Source of the DNA: an uncultured Rhodospirillaceae bacterium | Lineage (GTDB): Bacteria > Pseudomonadota > Alphaproteobacteria > Azospirillales > Azospirillaceae | Assembly (NCBI GenBank): GCA_937927415.1 | Contig: CALBDS010000029.1 | Location: 1 to 55,694, forward strand | Direction: 5' to 3' | Length of the DNA: 55,694 nucleotides | Part shown: in pieces, positions 34,096-43,156 of the stretch | Layout of the letters: each line of letters starts with the position of its first letter | Position numbering within the stretch: the stretch's first letter is position 1 | The notes under the pieces: model-generated | Told to the model about the DNA's origin: nothing | Seen by the model: only the letters and a program-made list of their open reading frames with translations | Databases searched by the model: none | Made by a program: the position numbers and the translations under genes

Positions 34096-35388
34096 TCAGG
34101 CCACCCGCCGCAGCCGCGCCACGAAGAACCCGTCGATGCCGCCCAGATCGGCCAGCATCCCCGGCAGCGCCCGCACCTCGCCCCGGTTGTTGATGATCTC
34201 CGACAGGCCGTCCAGCTCGTCGGGGGTGACCGGCACCCGTTCCACCCGGCTGTCCTGGGACAGCAGGTGGTCGATGCGCTGTTCACCCTCTTCCGGCTGG
34301 ATGGAGCAGGTGCAATAGACCAGCATCCCGCCGGGGCGCACCAGATCCACCGCATGGGCCAGCAGCCGGGCCTGCGCCCGCGACAGCTTGGCCACGTCGT
34401 CCGGCGATTTCAGCCGCGCCACGTCGGGGTGGCGGCGGATGGCGCCGGTGGCGGTGCAGGGGGCATCCAGCAGCACGGCGTCGGCGGGGGTGTCGGCGGT
34501 CCAGGCCGCGGCGTCGGCGGTCACCACCTCGGCCGTCAGGGACAGGCGGGCGAGGTTGGCCGTCACCCGCTCCAGCCGCTTGGCCGAACGGTCCAGCGCC
34601 GTCACATGGGCGCCGCGGGCGGCAAGCTGGGCGGTCTTGCCGCCGGGGGCGGCGCACAGGTCGAACACCCGCTTGCCCGCCAGATCCCCCATCAGCTTGA
34701 CCGGCAGGGAGGCGGCCAGATCCTGCACCCACCATTCCCCATCGGCAAAGCCGGGAAGCTCGGTCACCGCCCCGCCGGTCCAGCGGCGGAGCGTGCCGGT
34801 GGGCAGGAGCGTGGCGTCCAGCGGCCCGGCCCACGGCGCGGGGTCGCCCTTGGTGGTGATGTCCAGCGGCGCTTCGCCCAGATGGGCGGTGACGGTGGCG
34901 CGGGTGCGGGCGGTGCCATAGGCCTGCCGCCACGACAGCCACAGCCAGTCCGGCGTGTTGAGCCGCCCGGCGTCCTGCCGTTCCACCTGTGCGGCCCCTT
35001 CCCGTGCCAGACGGCGCAGGACGGCGTTGATGAGACCCTTGTAGGGACCGGCCCCCACCTGTTCGGCCAGCGCCACGGTGGTGTCCACCGCCGCGTGGGC
35101 CGGGGTGCCCAGGAACAGCAACTGCACCGCCCCCAGCCGCAGCAGGTCGTGGACCAGCGCCTTGGGCTGGCCGGGGTTGGTCAGAGCGGCCAGGATCACC
35201 GCATCCACCTGCCCCAGCCGGCGCAGCAGGGTGGCGCACAGCATGCGCACGAAGCCGCGGTCGCGCGGTTCCAGTCCGGCGAGGCCCGGATGGGCGTCGA
35301 AGGAATCGTCGAAGGGGATGGCTTTGCGCAGCACGTCCCGCACGATGTCGAGTGCGGCCGCCCGCGCCTGGAGGGTGGCATCGGTCAT
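34096..35388 (-). CDS. rsmB: 16S rRNA (cytosine-967-C5)-methyltransferase RsmB
   Basis: The 430-residue protein has an N-terminal NusB-like RNA-binding domain (about 5-135; FDDSFDAHPGLAGLEPRDRG and GLINAVLRRLAREG) and a C-terminal Rossmann methyltransferase domain. SAM motif I is FDLCAAPGGKTAQLAARGA; the two catalytic Cys regions are DAPCTATGAIRRHPD and VYCTCSIQPEEGEQR, with the nucleophile expected at C361. It methylates C967 of 16S rRNA in the fully characterised homologue. The stop is close to the convergent FkbM gene. Upstream lies the long hairpin element at 35479-35651. Confidence 0.93.
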   Translation of the reverse strand: MTDATLQARAAALDIVRDVLRKAIPFDDSFDAHPGLAGLEPRDRGFVRMLCATLLRRLGQVDAVILAALTNPGQPKALVHDLLRLGAVQLLFLGTPAHAAVDTTVALAEQVGAGPYKGLINAVLRRLAREGAAQVERQDAGRLNTPDWLWLSWRQAYGTARTRATVTAHLGEAPLDITTKGDPAPWAGPLDATLLPTGTLRRWTGGAVTELPGFADGEWWVQDLAASLPVKLMGDLAGKRVFDLCAAPGGKTAQLAARGAHVTALDRSAKRLERVTANLARLSLTAEVVTADAAAWTADTPADAVLLDAPCTATGAIRRHPDVARLKSPDDVAKLSRAQARLLAHAVDLVRPGGMLVYCTCSIQPEEGEQRIDHLLSQDSRVERVPVTPDELDGLSEIINNRGEVRALPGMLADLGGIDGFFVARLRRVA

Positions 35389-35478
35389 ACACGGGATGTA
35401 GCGCGGACCGCGGCGGGTGTCGATGGTCTTCCCGCCGCAGGGTCAAACGACCTCAGGTTCACGAACCGGGACAGCCCT

Positions 35479-35651
35479 CCTCTCCCCGCCGGGGAGAGGG
35501 CAGGGTGAGGGCCGATTTTCGCGCGTTAAGCCCGAAAATCGAGCCGTCAGGCTCTCGAAACATGAGATTTGGCGTTGCTTCGCAACGGATTTCGGGCTTA
35601 TCGCGCGAAATCCGGCCCTCACCCTCACCCTCTCCCGGGGCGGGAGAGGGG
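35479..35651. repeat. 173-bp long hairpin (MITE/BIME-like) element
   Basis: Arms at about 35479-35541 and 35587-35651 are reverse complements over about 60 bp; a 36-bp inner section has only three mismatches. Each arm itself begins with a small palindrome of the CCTCTCCCC-GGGGAGAGG type, and the loop contains GAGCC-GTCA-GGCTC and GTTGC-TTC-GCAAC hairpins. The terminal palindrome recurs alone at 42800-42822. The element sits between rsmB and the hybrid kinase gene (35389-35672 has no gene). It could be a mobile miniature element, a transcript end, or a structured RNA. Confidence 0.65.
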
Positions 35652-35672
35652 ACAGGACCTTTCCGCGCCCGG

Positions 35673-37691
35673 TCAGGCGCTTCCCATCGTCTCCGACAGG
35701 GCGTTCAGCAGCACCGGGGGGGTGATGGGCTTGTGCAGCACGCTGATGCCGCTGGCCTGCGCCTCGCGGATGCGTTCGGGGGCGGTGTCGCCGGTCAGGA
35801 TGATGCTGGGGATGGCCCGATGGTACATGTCGCACAGGTCGCGGATGGCCTCGGTGCCCGTGCGCCCTTCCCGCAGGCGGTAGTCGGCCAGGATGATGGA
35901 GGGCGCTGCCTGCGGCGAGGCCTGGAGCCGCTGCATCGCCTCTTCCGCCGAGGTGGCGGCGATCACCTCGAACCCCCAACCCATCAGCAGGGCCTGAAGA
36001 CTGCTCAGCACCACCGGCTCGTCGTCGATCAGCACGATGGTGCCGCGCGCCTCCGCCCCGATGGGGGTGTGCAGCGGCCGGGCGATGGCCCGGCGGGCGT
36101 GGGCGTCGGCGCGCTGGTACGGCACCGCCACCCGGAACACCGATCCCCGGCCGGGCATGGAATCGACCGTGACCGCGTGGTCCAGCAGGCGGGCCAGCCG
36201 CCGCACGATGGCCAGTCCCAGGCCAAGCCCCTGGTTGCGGTCGCGCTCGGGGTTGGCGAGCTGGGTGAACTCCTCGAAGATCTCGGTCAGATGGGCGGCG
36301 GGGATGCCGATGCCGGTGTCCCACACCTCGATGGTCAGGGTGTCGCCGCGGTGGCGGCAGCCCACCAGGATCTTGCCCCGTTCGGTGTAGCGCAGCGCGT
36401 TGTCCAGCAGGTTCTGCACCAGCCGCCCCAGCAGTGCGGGGTCGGAGCGCACCAGTGCTGTGGACGGCACGATGGTCAGGTCGATCCCCTTGGCGTCGGC
36501 CAGCGGCTGGTAATTGGCGCGCATGGTCGCCAGCAGGGTGTCCAGCGGGAACAGCATGGGCTTGGCCGATACCACCCCGGCGTCCAGCTTGGACACGTCC
36601 AGCAGCGAATCCAGCAGCATCTTCAGCGCCTCCACTGCCATTTCCATGTCGCGGACCATGGCCTGCGCCGGGCCGGGCGGCACGCGGGCGGCCAAGGCGG
36701 CGGTGAAGAACACCAGCGACTGCACCGGCTGGCGCAGGTCGTGGCTGGCGGCGGCCAGGAAGCGGGTCTTGCCCTGGTTGGCGCGTTCGGCGTCCTCCTT
36801 GGCTTCGCGCAGGGCATTTTCCGCCGCCTTGCGTTCGGAAATGTCGCGCACGGTGCCGGCGAAGATGCGCCGCCCGTCCAGATAGCCTTCGCCCACCGCT
36901 AGTTCCATGGGAAAGGTGGTGCCGTCCTTGCGCCGGCCGGTCACCTCACGCCCGATGCCGATGATGCGGGCGTGGCCGGTGGTGATGTAGTTGCGCAGGT
37001 AGCTGTCGTGCCGGCCGCGGTCGGGCTGGGGCATCAGCATGCTGACGTTGCGGCCCAGCACCTCGGCGGGGGTGTAGCCGAAGATGCGCTCGGCCGCGCG
37101 GTTGAAGCTTTCGATGATGCCGCGTTCGTTGATGGTGATGATGCCGTCCACCGCCGCTTCCAGGATGGCGCGGTTCTTGGTTTCGCTGTAGCGCAGCCGC
37201 TCTTCGGTTTCCTTGCGGGCGGCGATGTTGCGCACGATGCCGGTGAACAGCCGTTCGCCGTCCACCACCGATTCCCCCACCGCCAGATCCATGGGAAAGG
37301 TGGTGCCGTCCTTGCGCAGCCCCTCCACCTCGCGGCCGACGCCGATGATGCGGGCCTCCCCGGTCTCGATGTAGCGGCGCAGATAGGAATCGTGGCGGCT
37401 GCGGTGGGGTTCGGGCATCAGCATGCTGACGTTGCGCCCGATCACTTCATGGGCGGCATAGCCGAAGATCAGCTCGGCCGAACGGCTGAAGGCGCGGACG
37501 TGCCCATCGACGCCGATCATCACCATGCCGTCCACCGCGGCGTCGAGAACGGCCTGAACCGCCCCGTCGCCCGCCACGGTGATGGTGACGGGGGCCTTGC
37601 CACGGTGCCGGCGTGCGTGGGCGAACCACCCCGCCGCGGCCCCGCACACAAGGGCTGCGGCGGCCAGAAGCACCCACCCGACCTGATCCAT
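35673..37691 (-). CDS. Hybrid histidine kinase with two FixL-like haem PAS domains
   Basis: The product has 672 residues from the ATG at 37691; a longer open frame upstream is not supported. Order: one N-terminal membrane segment (residues 5-24), PAS 1 (about 42-160), PAS 2 (about 170-288), HisKA with H317 in ASHDLRQPVQ, HATPase (DTGIGIP; GLGLGLAIV) and a C-terminal receiver with D603 in LADYRL. Both PAS domains keep the FixL motif RHDSYL, whose His is the haem ligand in Bradyrhizobium FixL (here H100 and H228). The Arg equivalent to FixL R220 is present in both (R120, R248); the R206 equivalent is R106 in the first and N234 in the second. Oxygen or other gas sensing is inferred. It is divergent from the glutamate dehydrogenase gene; 231 bp lie between the starts. 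Confidence 0.88.
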   Translation of the reverse strand: MDQVGWVLLAAAALVCGAAAGWFAHARRHRGKAPVTITVAGDGAVQAVLDAAVDGMVMIGVDGHVRAFSRSAELIFGYAAHEVIGRNVSMLMPEPHRSRHDSYLRRYIETGEARIIGVGREVEGLRKDGTTFPMDLAVGESVVDGERLFTGIVRNIAARKETEERLRYSETKNRAILEAAVDGIITINERGIIESFNRAAERIFGYTPAEVLGRNVSMLMPQPDRGRHDSYLRNYITTGHARIIGIGREVTGRRKDGTTFPMELAVGEGYLDGRRIFAGTVRDISERKAAENALREAKEDAERANQGKTRFLAAASHDLRQPVQSLVFFTAALAARVPPGPAQAMVRDMEMAVEALKMLLDSLLDVSKLDAGVVSAKPMLFPLDTLLATMRANYQPLADAKGIDLTIVPSTALVRSDPALLGRLVQNLLDNALRYTERGKILVGCRHRGDTLTIEVWDTGIGIPAAHLTEIFEEFTQLANPERDRNQGLGLGLAIVRRLARLLDHAVTVDSMPGRGSVFRVAVPYQRADAHARRAIARPLHTPIGAEARGTIVLIDDEPVVLSSLQALLMGWGFEVIAATSAEEAMQRLQASPQAAPSIILADYRLREGRTGTEAIRDLCDMYHRAIPSIILTGDTAPERIREAQASGISVLHKPITPPVLLNALSETMGSA

Positions 37692-37922
37692 GCCGCACCC
37701 CCGATCGCGGGAACATCCCAGAAAAGAAGGAGTTTTGGGCCGCACGCCAGCGGCGGCAAGCTGAGCAATGGATATAAAGCCACCCAGCAGGGGGAGGGAC
37801 CCGACCGTCCGAACGGATAGGACCGATACCGCCGATGGACAGGGAGGGGCGGAAACCACATCTCTTGACCAACACCGCTCCAGCTTCATGAGAGCGTGTC
37901 AACGGCGGGGAAGGAAGAGATC

Positions 37923-40900
37923 ATGGCTCTCAGGGCCGAACAGATGAAAGACGAGCTGACCGAAAACATCGTCCGGCAGGTGCACGGGCGGCTGGCCCAT
38001 GGGCGGGCGGAGGCGGCGGAACGCTTCGTGCGGCAGTTCTACGCCAACGTTCCCCCCGACGACATCGTGCAGACCCCGGCGGATCAGCTTTACGGTGCCG
38101 CCCTGTCCATCTGGCAATGGGGGCAGGAACGCGACCCCGGCCAGGCCAAGGTGCGCGTGCTGTCGCCGCGGCTGGATTCCCACGGCTGGCAGTCCCCCCG
38201 CACGGTGGTGGAGATCGTCAACGACGACATGCCGTTCCTGGTGGATTCGGTGACGGCGGAACTGAACCGCCAGGGGCATACGGTGTCGCTGGTGATCCAT
38301 CCGGTGGTGCGGGTGGTCCGCGACGGGGCGCTGCTGGCCGATATCGCATCCCCCGACACCATGGCCCAGGTATGCGGGCAGGAGGACGCCTGCCGCAAGG
38401 AATCCTGGATGCACATCCAGGTCAGCGCCGTCAGCGACGCCGCCGCCCTGGCCCGCATGACCGCGGGCGTGGAAGCGGTGCTGCGCGACGTGCGCGCGGC
38501 GGTGGGCGACTGGCCCGCCATGCGCGAGCGCGTGCGCGAGATCCTGGCCGAAGTGGCGCCCCCCGCCCCGGCGGGGGAACTGGCCGCCATCCCCGCCGGT
38601 GAGCGGGCGGAGGCGGAAGCCTTCCTGCGCTGGGTGGACGAGGATCATTTCACCTATCTCGGCTATCGGGATTATCGTTTCGAAACCGGAACAGATGAGC
38701 AGGCGGGCCTGCATCTGGTGGAAGACAGCGGGCTTGGCATCCTGCGCGACAGCACGGTGACGGTGTTCGACGGCCTGCGCTATTACAGCGCCCTGCCGCC
38801 GGAGGTGCGCGATTTCCTGCGCCAGCCGCGGGTGCTGATGGTGACCAAGGCCAACCACCAGTCCACCGTCCACCGCGCCGCCCCCATGGACGCGCTGCTG
38901 GTCAAGCGTTTCGGCCCCGACGGGCAGGTGGTGGGGGAACGGCTGATCGTCGGCCTGTTCACCTCCTCCGCCTACAACCGCCGGCCGCGGGAGATTCCCT
39001 TTGTCCGGCGCAAGGTGGCGGCGGTGCTGGCGCAGGCGGAGTTCGACCCCGGCAGCCACGACGGCAAGGCGCTGCAGAACATCCTGGAAACCTACCCCCG
39101 CGACGAGCTGTTCCAGATCGGCGAGCGGGAACTGTTCGACACCGCGCTGGGCATCCTGCACCTGCAGGACCGCCAGCGGCTGGCGCTGTTCGTGCGGCGC
39201 GACCCGTTTGAGCGTTTCGTGTCGTGTCTGGTCTTTGTTCCCAGGGATCGTTACGATACCGATTTGAGACGGCGGATGCAGAGCATCCTGGAACAGGCGT
39301 TCAACGGCACCTGCTCCGCCTTCTACACCCAGTTGGCCGAAAGCGTGCTGGCGCGCATCCACTTCATCATCCGCACCGATCCCGGCCATGTGCCGCCGGT
39401 GACGGTGGCCGATGTGGAAGCCCGGCTGGCCCAGGCGGCGCGGGACTGGACCGACCATCTGCGCTCGGCGCTGGCCGACGGCTTCGGCGACGAGCGGGGG
39501 GCGGCGCTGTTCGCCCGCTACGCCGACGCCTTTCCCGCCGGCTACCGCGAGGCCTTTGCCGCCGATGCCGCCGTCCACGACATCGCCCGCATCGAAGGCG
39601 TGCTGGGGGCGGGGCGGCTGGGCATCAACCTCTACCGCCCGCTGGAAGCCGAGCCGGCGGAAATCAGCCTGAAGATCTATCACGAGGGCCGCCCGGTGCC
39701 GCTGTCCGACGTGCTGCCCATGCTGGAGCGCATGGACCTGCGCGTCATCACCGAGCAGCCCTATGAGGTCACGCCCGCGGCCCGCGGCGATGCCCCCCCG
39801 GCGGCGGTGTGGATCCATGACTTCACCGCCCGCAGCCAGACCGGCGCCCCCATCGACTGCGTGCAGATCAAGGAGAAGTTCCAGGACACGCTGGCCGCCG
39901 TGTGGGACGGGCGGATGGAAAGCGACGGGTTCAACCGGCTGGTGCTGCGGGCCGGGCTGACGGCGGCGGAGGTCACCATCCTGCGCGCCCTGGCGAAGTA
40001 TCTGAAACAGGCCCGCTTTGCCTATGGCCAGGACACCATCGAAGCCACCCTGGCCGCCCATCCCCAGACGGCGCGGCTGATCGTCCGGCTGTTCCACGCC
40101 CGTTTCGACCCCGACCATCCCGCCGACGAAGCGCCGATCCTGGCCGCCATCGCCCAGGCCCTGGACGCGGTGACCAATCTGGACGAGGACCGCATCCTGC
40201 GCCGGCTGGTCAATCTGGTGCAGGCGGCGCTGCGCACGAATGCCTATCAGAACAAGGGCTACGTGTCGTTCAAGCTGGACAGCGGTGCGGTGGAGGATCT
40301 GCCGCTGCCCCGGCCGTGGGTGGAGGTGTTCGTCTATTCCCCGCGGATGGAGGGCGTGCATCTGCGCGGCGGTCCGGTGGCCCGCGGCGGCATCCGCTGG
40401 TCCGACCGGCGGGAGGATTTCCGCACCGAGATCCTGGGGCTGATGAAGGCGCAGATGGTGAAGAACACCGTCATCGTGCCGGTCGGCTCCAAGGGCGGGT
40501 TCGTGGTCAAGCGGCCGCCGCCGCCGTCGGCCGGGCGCGACGCCCAGCAGGCCGAAGGGATCGAGTGCTACAAGACCCTGATGCGCGGCCTGCTGGACAT
40601 CACCGACAACCTGGACGCCGAGGGGCGTGTGGTGCCGCCGGAACGGGTGGTGCGCCGGGACGGCGATGATCCCTATCTGGTGGTGGCGGCGGACAAGGGC
40701 ACGGCCACCTTCTCCGACATCGCCAACGGGGTGTCGCTGGACTATGGGTTCTGGCTGGGCGATGCCTTCGCCTCCGGCGGGTCGGCGGGGTACGACCATA
40801 AGAAGATGGGCATCACCGCCCGCGGCGCGTGGGAATCGGTCAAGCGCCATTTCCGCGAGATCGGCACCGACATCCAGACCCAGGATTTCACCGTGGTCGG

Positions 40901-42782
40901 CGTCGGCGACATGTCGGGCGACGTGTTCGGCAACGGCATGCTGCTGTCCAAGCACATCCGGCTGGTGGGGGCGTTCGATCACCGGCACATCGTCTGCGAC
41001 CCCGCCCCCGACGCCGCGGCAAGCTGGGCAGAGCGCCGGCGGCTGTTCGACCTGCCGCGCTCGTCGTGGGCGGATTACGACGCCGGGCTGCTGTCGCCGG
41101 GCGGGCGGATCTATGACCGTTCGGCCAAGGCGCTGACGCTGACGCCGGAAATCCAGGCGTGCTTCGGCCTGACCCGCGCCAGCGTCACCCCGGCGGAACT
41201 GATGCAGGCCATGCTGACGGCCCCGGTGGACCTGCTGTGGTTCGGCGGCATCGGCACCTATGTCAAGGCATCCGGCGAAACCAACGCCGATGTGGGCGAC
41301 AAGGCCAACGACGCGCTGCGCATCGACGGGGCGCGCATCCGCGCCCGGGTGGTGGGCGAGGGGGCCAATCTGGGCATGACCCAGCGGGGCCGCATCGAGG
41401 CCGCCCGCCAGGGCGTGCGGCTCAACACCGACGCCATCGACAATTCGGCGGGCGTGGACACCTCCGACCATGAGGTGAACATCAAGATCCTGCTGAACGA
41501 CGTGGTGGGCCGCGGCGACATGACCGTCAAGCAGCGCGACCAGTTGCTGGCGGCCATGACCGACGAGGTGGCGGCCCTGGTGCTGGCCGACAACTACCGC
41601 CAGACCCAGGCGCTGACGGTGGCCCAGGCGCTGGGCGCCGAACAGCTCGATCCCCAGATCCGCTTCATCCGCGCGCTGGAAAAGGCCGGGCGGCTGAACC
41701 GCCGCATCGAGTTCCTGCCCGGTGACGAGGAACTGGCCGCCCTGATGGCGGAGGGGCGGGGCCTGACCCGTCCCGAACTGGCGGTGCTGCTGGCCTATGG
41801 CAAGATCACGCTGTACGACGACCTGCTGGCCGGCGACCTGCCCGACGATCCCTTCATGGTGGCGGATCTGGTCCATTATTTCCCCGCCCCGGTCCATGAC
41901 CGCTTCGCCGAGGCCATCGGCCGTCACCGGCTGCGGCGGGAGATCATCGCCACCGCCGTCACCAACTCGCTGGTCAACCGGGTGGGGCCGGTGTTCGTCA
42001 AGGAGATGATGGAAAAGACCGGCATGGGGCCGTCGGACGTGACGCGGGCCTATGCCATCGTGCGCGACGCCTTCGGCCTGCGGCCCCTGTGGATGGCGGT
42101 GGAGGGGCTGGACAACCGCGTTCCCGCCGCGGTGCAGACCTCCATGCTGGTGGAGACCGTGCGGCTGATGGAACGGACGGTGGCGTGGTTCCTGACCACC
42201 TGCCCGCAGCCCCTGGACATCGCCGCCCAGACCGAGGCGTTCCGCCCCGGCATCGGCGAACTGATCGCCGGGCTGGACACCGTGCTCGACGCCGAGGAGG
42301 GCGCGCGGCTGGATCAGCGCGCCGCCGCGCTGACGGGGCAGGGGGTGCCGGAGGATCTGGCCCGCCGGGTGGCGGCGCTGCCGGTGCTGGCGGCAGCGCC
42401 CGATCTGGTGCGGGTGGCCGGGCGCACCGGCCGCAGCGTGTCGTCGGTGGCGGCGGTCTATTTCCTGCTGGGCCGCCGGTTCGGGCTGGAATGGCTGCGC
42501 GACCGGGCGTTCACGGTGCGCACGGACACCCATTGGCAGAAGCAGGCGGTGGCCGCCATCGTGGACGACCTGTTCGCCCACCAGATGAACCTGACGGTGC
42601 GGGTGCTGGAAGCCGCCGACGGGCTGCCGGCGGAAAACCCGGTGGAAGCCTGGGCCGCACAGCGCCGTGCGGCGGTGGACCGGGTGGAACAGCTTCTGGC
42701 CGAACTGCGCGCCCAGCCGGCGGCGGATCTCGCCATGCTGGCGGTGGCGAACCGTCAGTTGCGCGGGCTGACGGCGGGGTGA
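37923..42782 (+). CDS. gdhB: NAD-specific glutamate dehydrogenase, large (GDH-180 type)
   Basis: The enzyme has 1619 residues from the ATG at 37923, with AAGGA 7 bases upstream; a GTG at 37896 in frame is less likely. It deaminates glutamate to 2-oxoglutarate with NAD. The long N-terminal half contains ACT-like regulatory modules; the catalytic dehydrogenase core lies near residues 800-1250, with RGGIRWSDRREDFRTEILGL, KNTVIVPVGSKGGFVVK and the dinucleotide-fold segment VVGVGDMSGDVFGNGMLLS. The C-terminal 300 residues are helical. Length is typical (about 1600). Enzymes of this class are usually allosterically regulated and support amino acid catabolism. The symbol gdhB is used in some relatives; others use gdh2. 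Confidence 0.95.
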   Translation: MALRAEQMKDELTENIVRQVHGRLAHGRAEAAERFVRQFYANVPPDDIVQTPADQLYGAALSIWQWGQERDPGQAKVRVLSPRLDSHGWQSPRTVVEIVNDDMPFLVDSVTAELNRQGHTVSLVIHPVVRVVRDGALLADIASPDTMAQVCGQEDACRKESWMHIQVSAVSDAAALARMTAGVEAVLRDVRAAVGDWPAMRERVREILAEVAPPAPAGELAAIPAGERAEAEAFLRWVDEDHFTYLGYRDYRFETGTDEQAGLHLVEDSGLGILRDSTVTVFDGLRYYSALPPEVRDFLRQPRVLMVTKANHQSTVHRAAPMDALLVKRFGPDGQVVGERLIVGLFTSSAYNRRPREIPFVRRKVAAVLAQAEFDPGSHDGKALQNILETYPRDELFQIGERELFDTALGILHLQDRQRLALFVRRDPFERFVSCLVFVPRDRYDTDLRRRMQSILEQAFNGTCSAFYTQLAESVLARIHFIIRTDPGHVPPVTVADVEARLAQAARDWTDHLRSALADGFGDERGAALFARYADAFPAGYREAFAADAAVHDIARIEGVLGAGRLGINLYRPLEAEPAEISLKIYHEGRPVPLSDVLPMLERMDLRVITEQPYEVTPAARGDAPPAAVWIHDFTARSQTGAPIDCVQIKEKFQDTLAAVWDGRMESDGFNRLVLRAGLTAAEVTILRALAKYLKQARFAYGQDTIEATLAAHPQTARLIVRLFHARFDPDHPADEAPILAAIAQALDAVTNLDEDRILRRLVNLVQAALRTNAYQNKGYVSFKLDSGAVEDLPLPRPWVEVFVYSPRMEGVHLRGGPVARGGIRWSDRREDFRTEILGLMKAQMVKNTVIVPVGSKGGFVVKRPPPPSAGRDAQQAEGIECYKTLMRGLLDITDNLDAEGRVVPPERVVRRDGDDPYLVVAADKGTATFSDIANGVSLDYGFWLGDAFASGGSAGYDHKKMGITARGAWESVKRHFREIGTDIQTQDFTVVGVGDMSGDVFGNGMLLSKHIRLVGAFDHRHIVCDPAPDAAASWAERRRLFDLPRSSWADYDAGLLSPGGRIYDRSAKALTLTPEIQACFGLTRASVTPAELMQAMLTAPVDLLWFGGIGTYVKASGETNADVGDKANDALRIDGARIRARVVGEGANLGMTQRGRIEAARQGVRLNTDAIDNSAGVDTSDHEVNIKILLNDVVGRGDMTVKQRDQLLAAMTDEVAALVLADNYRQTQALTVAQALGAEQLDPQIRFIRALEKAGRLNRRIEFLPGDEELAALMAEGRGLTRPELAVLLAYGKITLYDDLLAGDLPDDPFMVADLVHYFPAPVHDRFAEAIGRHRLRREIIATAVTNSLVNRVGPVFVKEMMEKTGMGPSDVTRAYAIVRDAFGLRPLWMAVEGLDNRVPAAVQTSMLVETVRLMERTVAWFLTTCPQPLDIAAQTEAFRPGIGELIAGLDTVLDAEEGARLDQRAAALTGQGVPEDLARRVAALPVLAAAPDLVRVAGRTGRSVSSVAAVYFLLGRRFGLEWLRDRAFTVRTDTHWQKQAVAAIVDDLFAHQMNLTVRVLEAADGLPAENPVEAWAAQRRAAVDRVEQLLAELRAQPAADLAMLAVANRQLRGLTAG

Positions 42783-42799
42783 TCCGACCATCCTCTTTT

Positions 42800-42822
42800 C
42801 CCTCTCCCCACCGGGGAGAGGG
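42800..42822. terminator. CCCTCTCCCC hairpin downstream of glutamate dehydrogenase
   Basis: CCCTCTCCCC (42800-42809) and GGGGAGAGGG (42813-42822) form a perfect 10-bp stem with a 3-base loop, followed by ACTTTCC. It probably ends the gdh transcript. The same palindrome core forms the outer part of the 35479-35651 element, so it is also a dispersed repeat. Confidence 0.65.
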
Positions 42823-42840
42823 ACTTTCCGACCGCTGGCA

Positions 42841-43020
42841 TCACTCGTGCAGCATCCGGCGGATGGCGTTGACCATCAGTTGCTGGCCCTGTTCATCGGC
42901 CAGCATCCGGGCGATCTTGTCGCGGAACAGCGCCACCGCCGGAGTCTTCTGGGCCGCCTTTTCGATGGCAAGCTGGGCCTGTTCGGGCGTCAGGTTCTCG
43001 TCTTCCTTGTCGGCGGCCAT
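42841..43020 (-). CDS. Small charged protein of unknown function (59 aa)
   Basis: The ATG at 43020 has AGGAGT 9 bases upstream. The 59-residue product starts MAADKEDENLTPEQ and is strongly helical, with an acidic N-terminus and a more basic C-terminus (LFRDKIARMLADEQ; NAIRRMLHE). I do not recognise the family. It has no membrane segment or cysteine. It is the last gene of the leftward run motA - FemAB-like - this gene and converges on gdh. An ATG further upstream in frame (43104) would add hydrophobic residues but lacks support. Confidence 0.6.
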   Translation of the reverse strand: MAADKEDENLTPEQAQLAIEKAAQKTPAVALFRDKIARMLADEQGQQLMVNAIRRMLHE

Positions 43021-43156
43021 GGCGGGGTGACTCCTGTGGCTCGGCGCAGAGCGCCGGAAAACCATAATGAGAACCATAATACGGGAAAAGGGGCACATCC
43101 CCATAGACCGGAGTGCGCAACACTGTGATGGCCGGGCATGATCCGCCCGCCGTCCT

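Noticed and set aside
35389..35672. Coding region between rsmB and the kinase
   Set aside because: Short frames here arise from the self-complementary element; none has a ribosome-binding site or family features.
37899..42791. 1630-residue open frame antisense to glutamate dehydrogenase
   Set aside because: It mirrors the gdh gene over its whole length, has low-complexity Arg/Gly/His/Gln-rich sequence and no family features; long antisense frames are expected in GC-rich genes.
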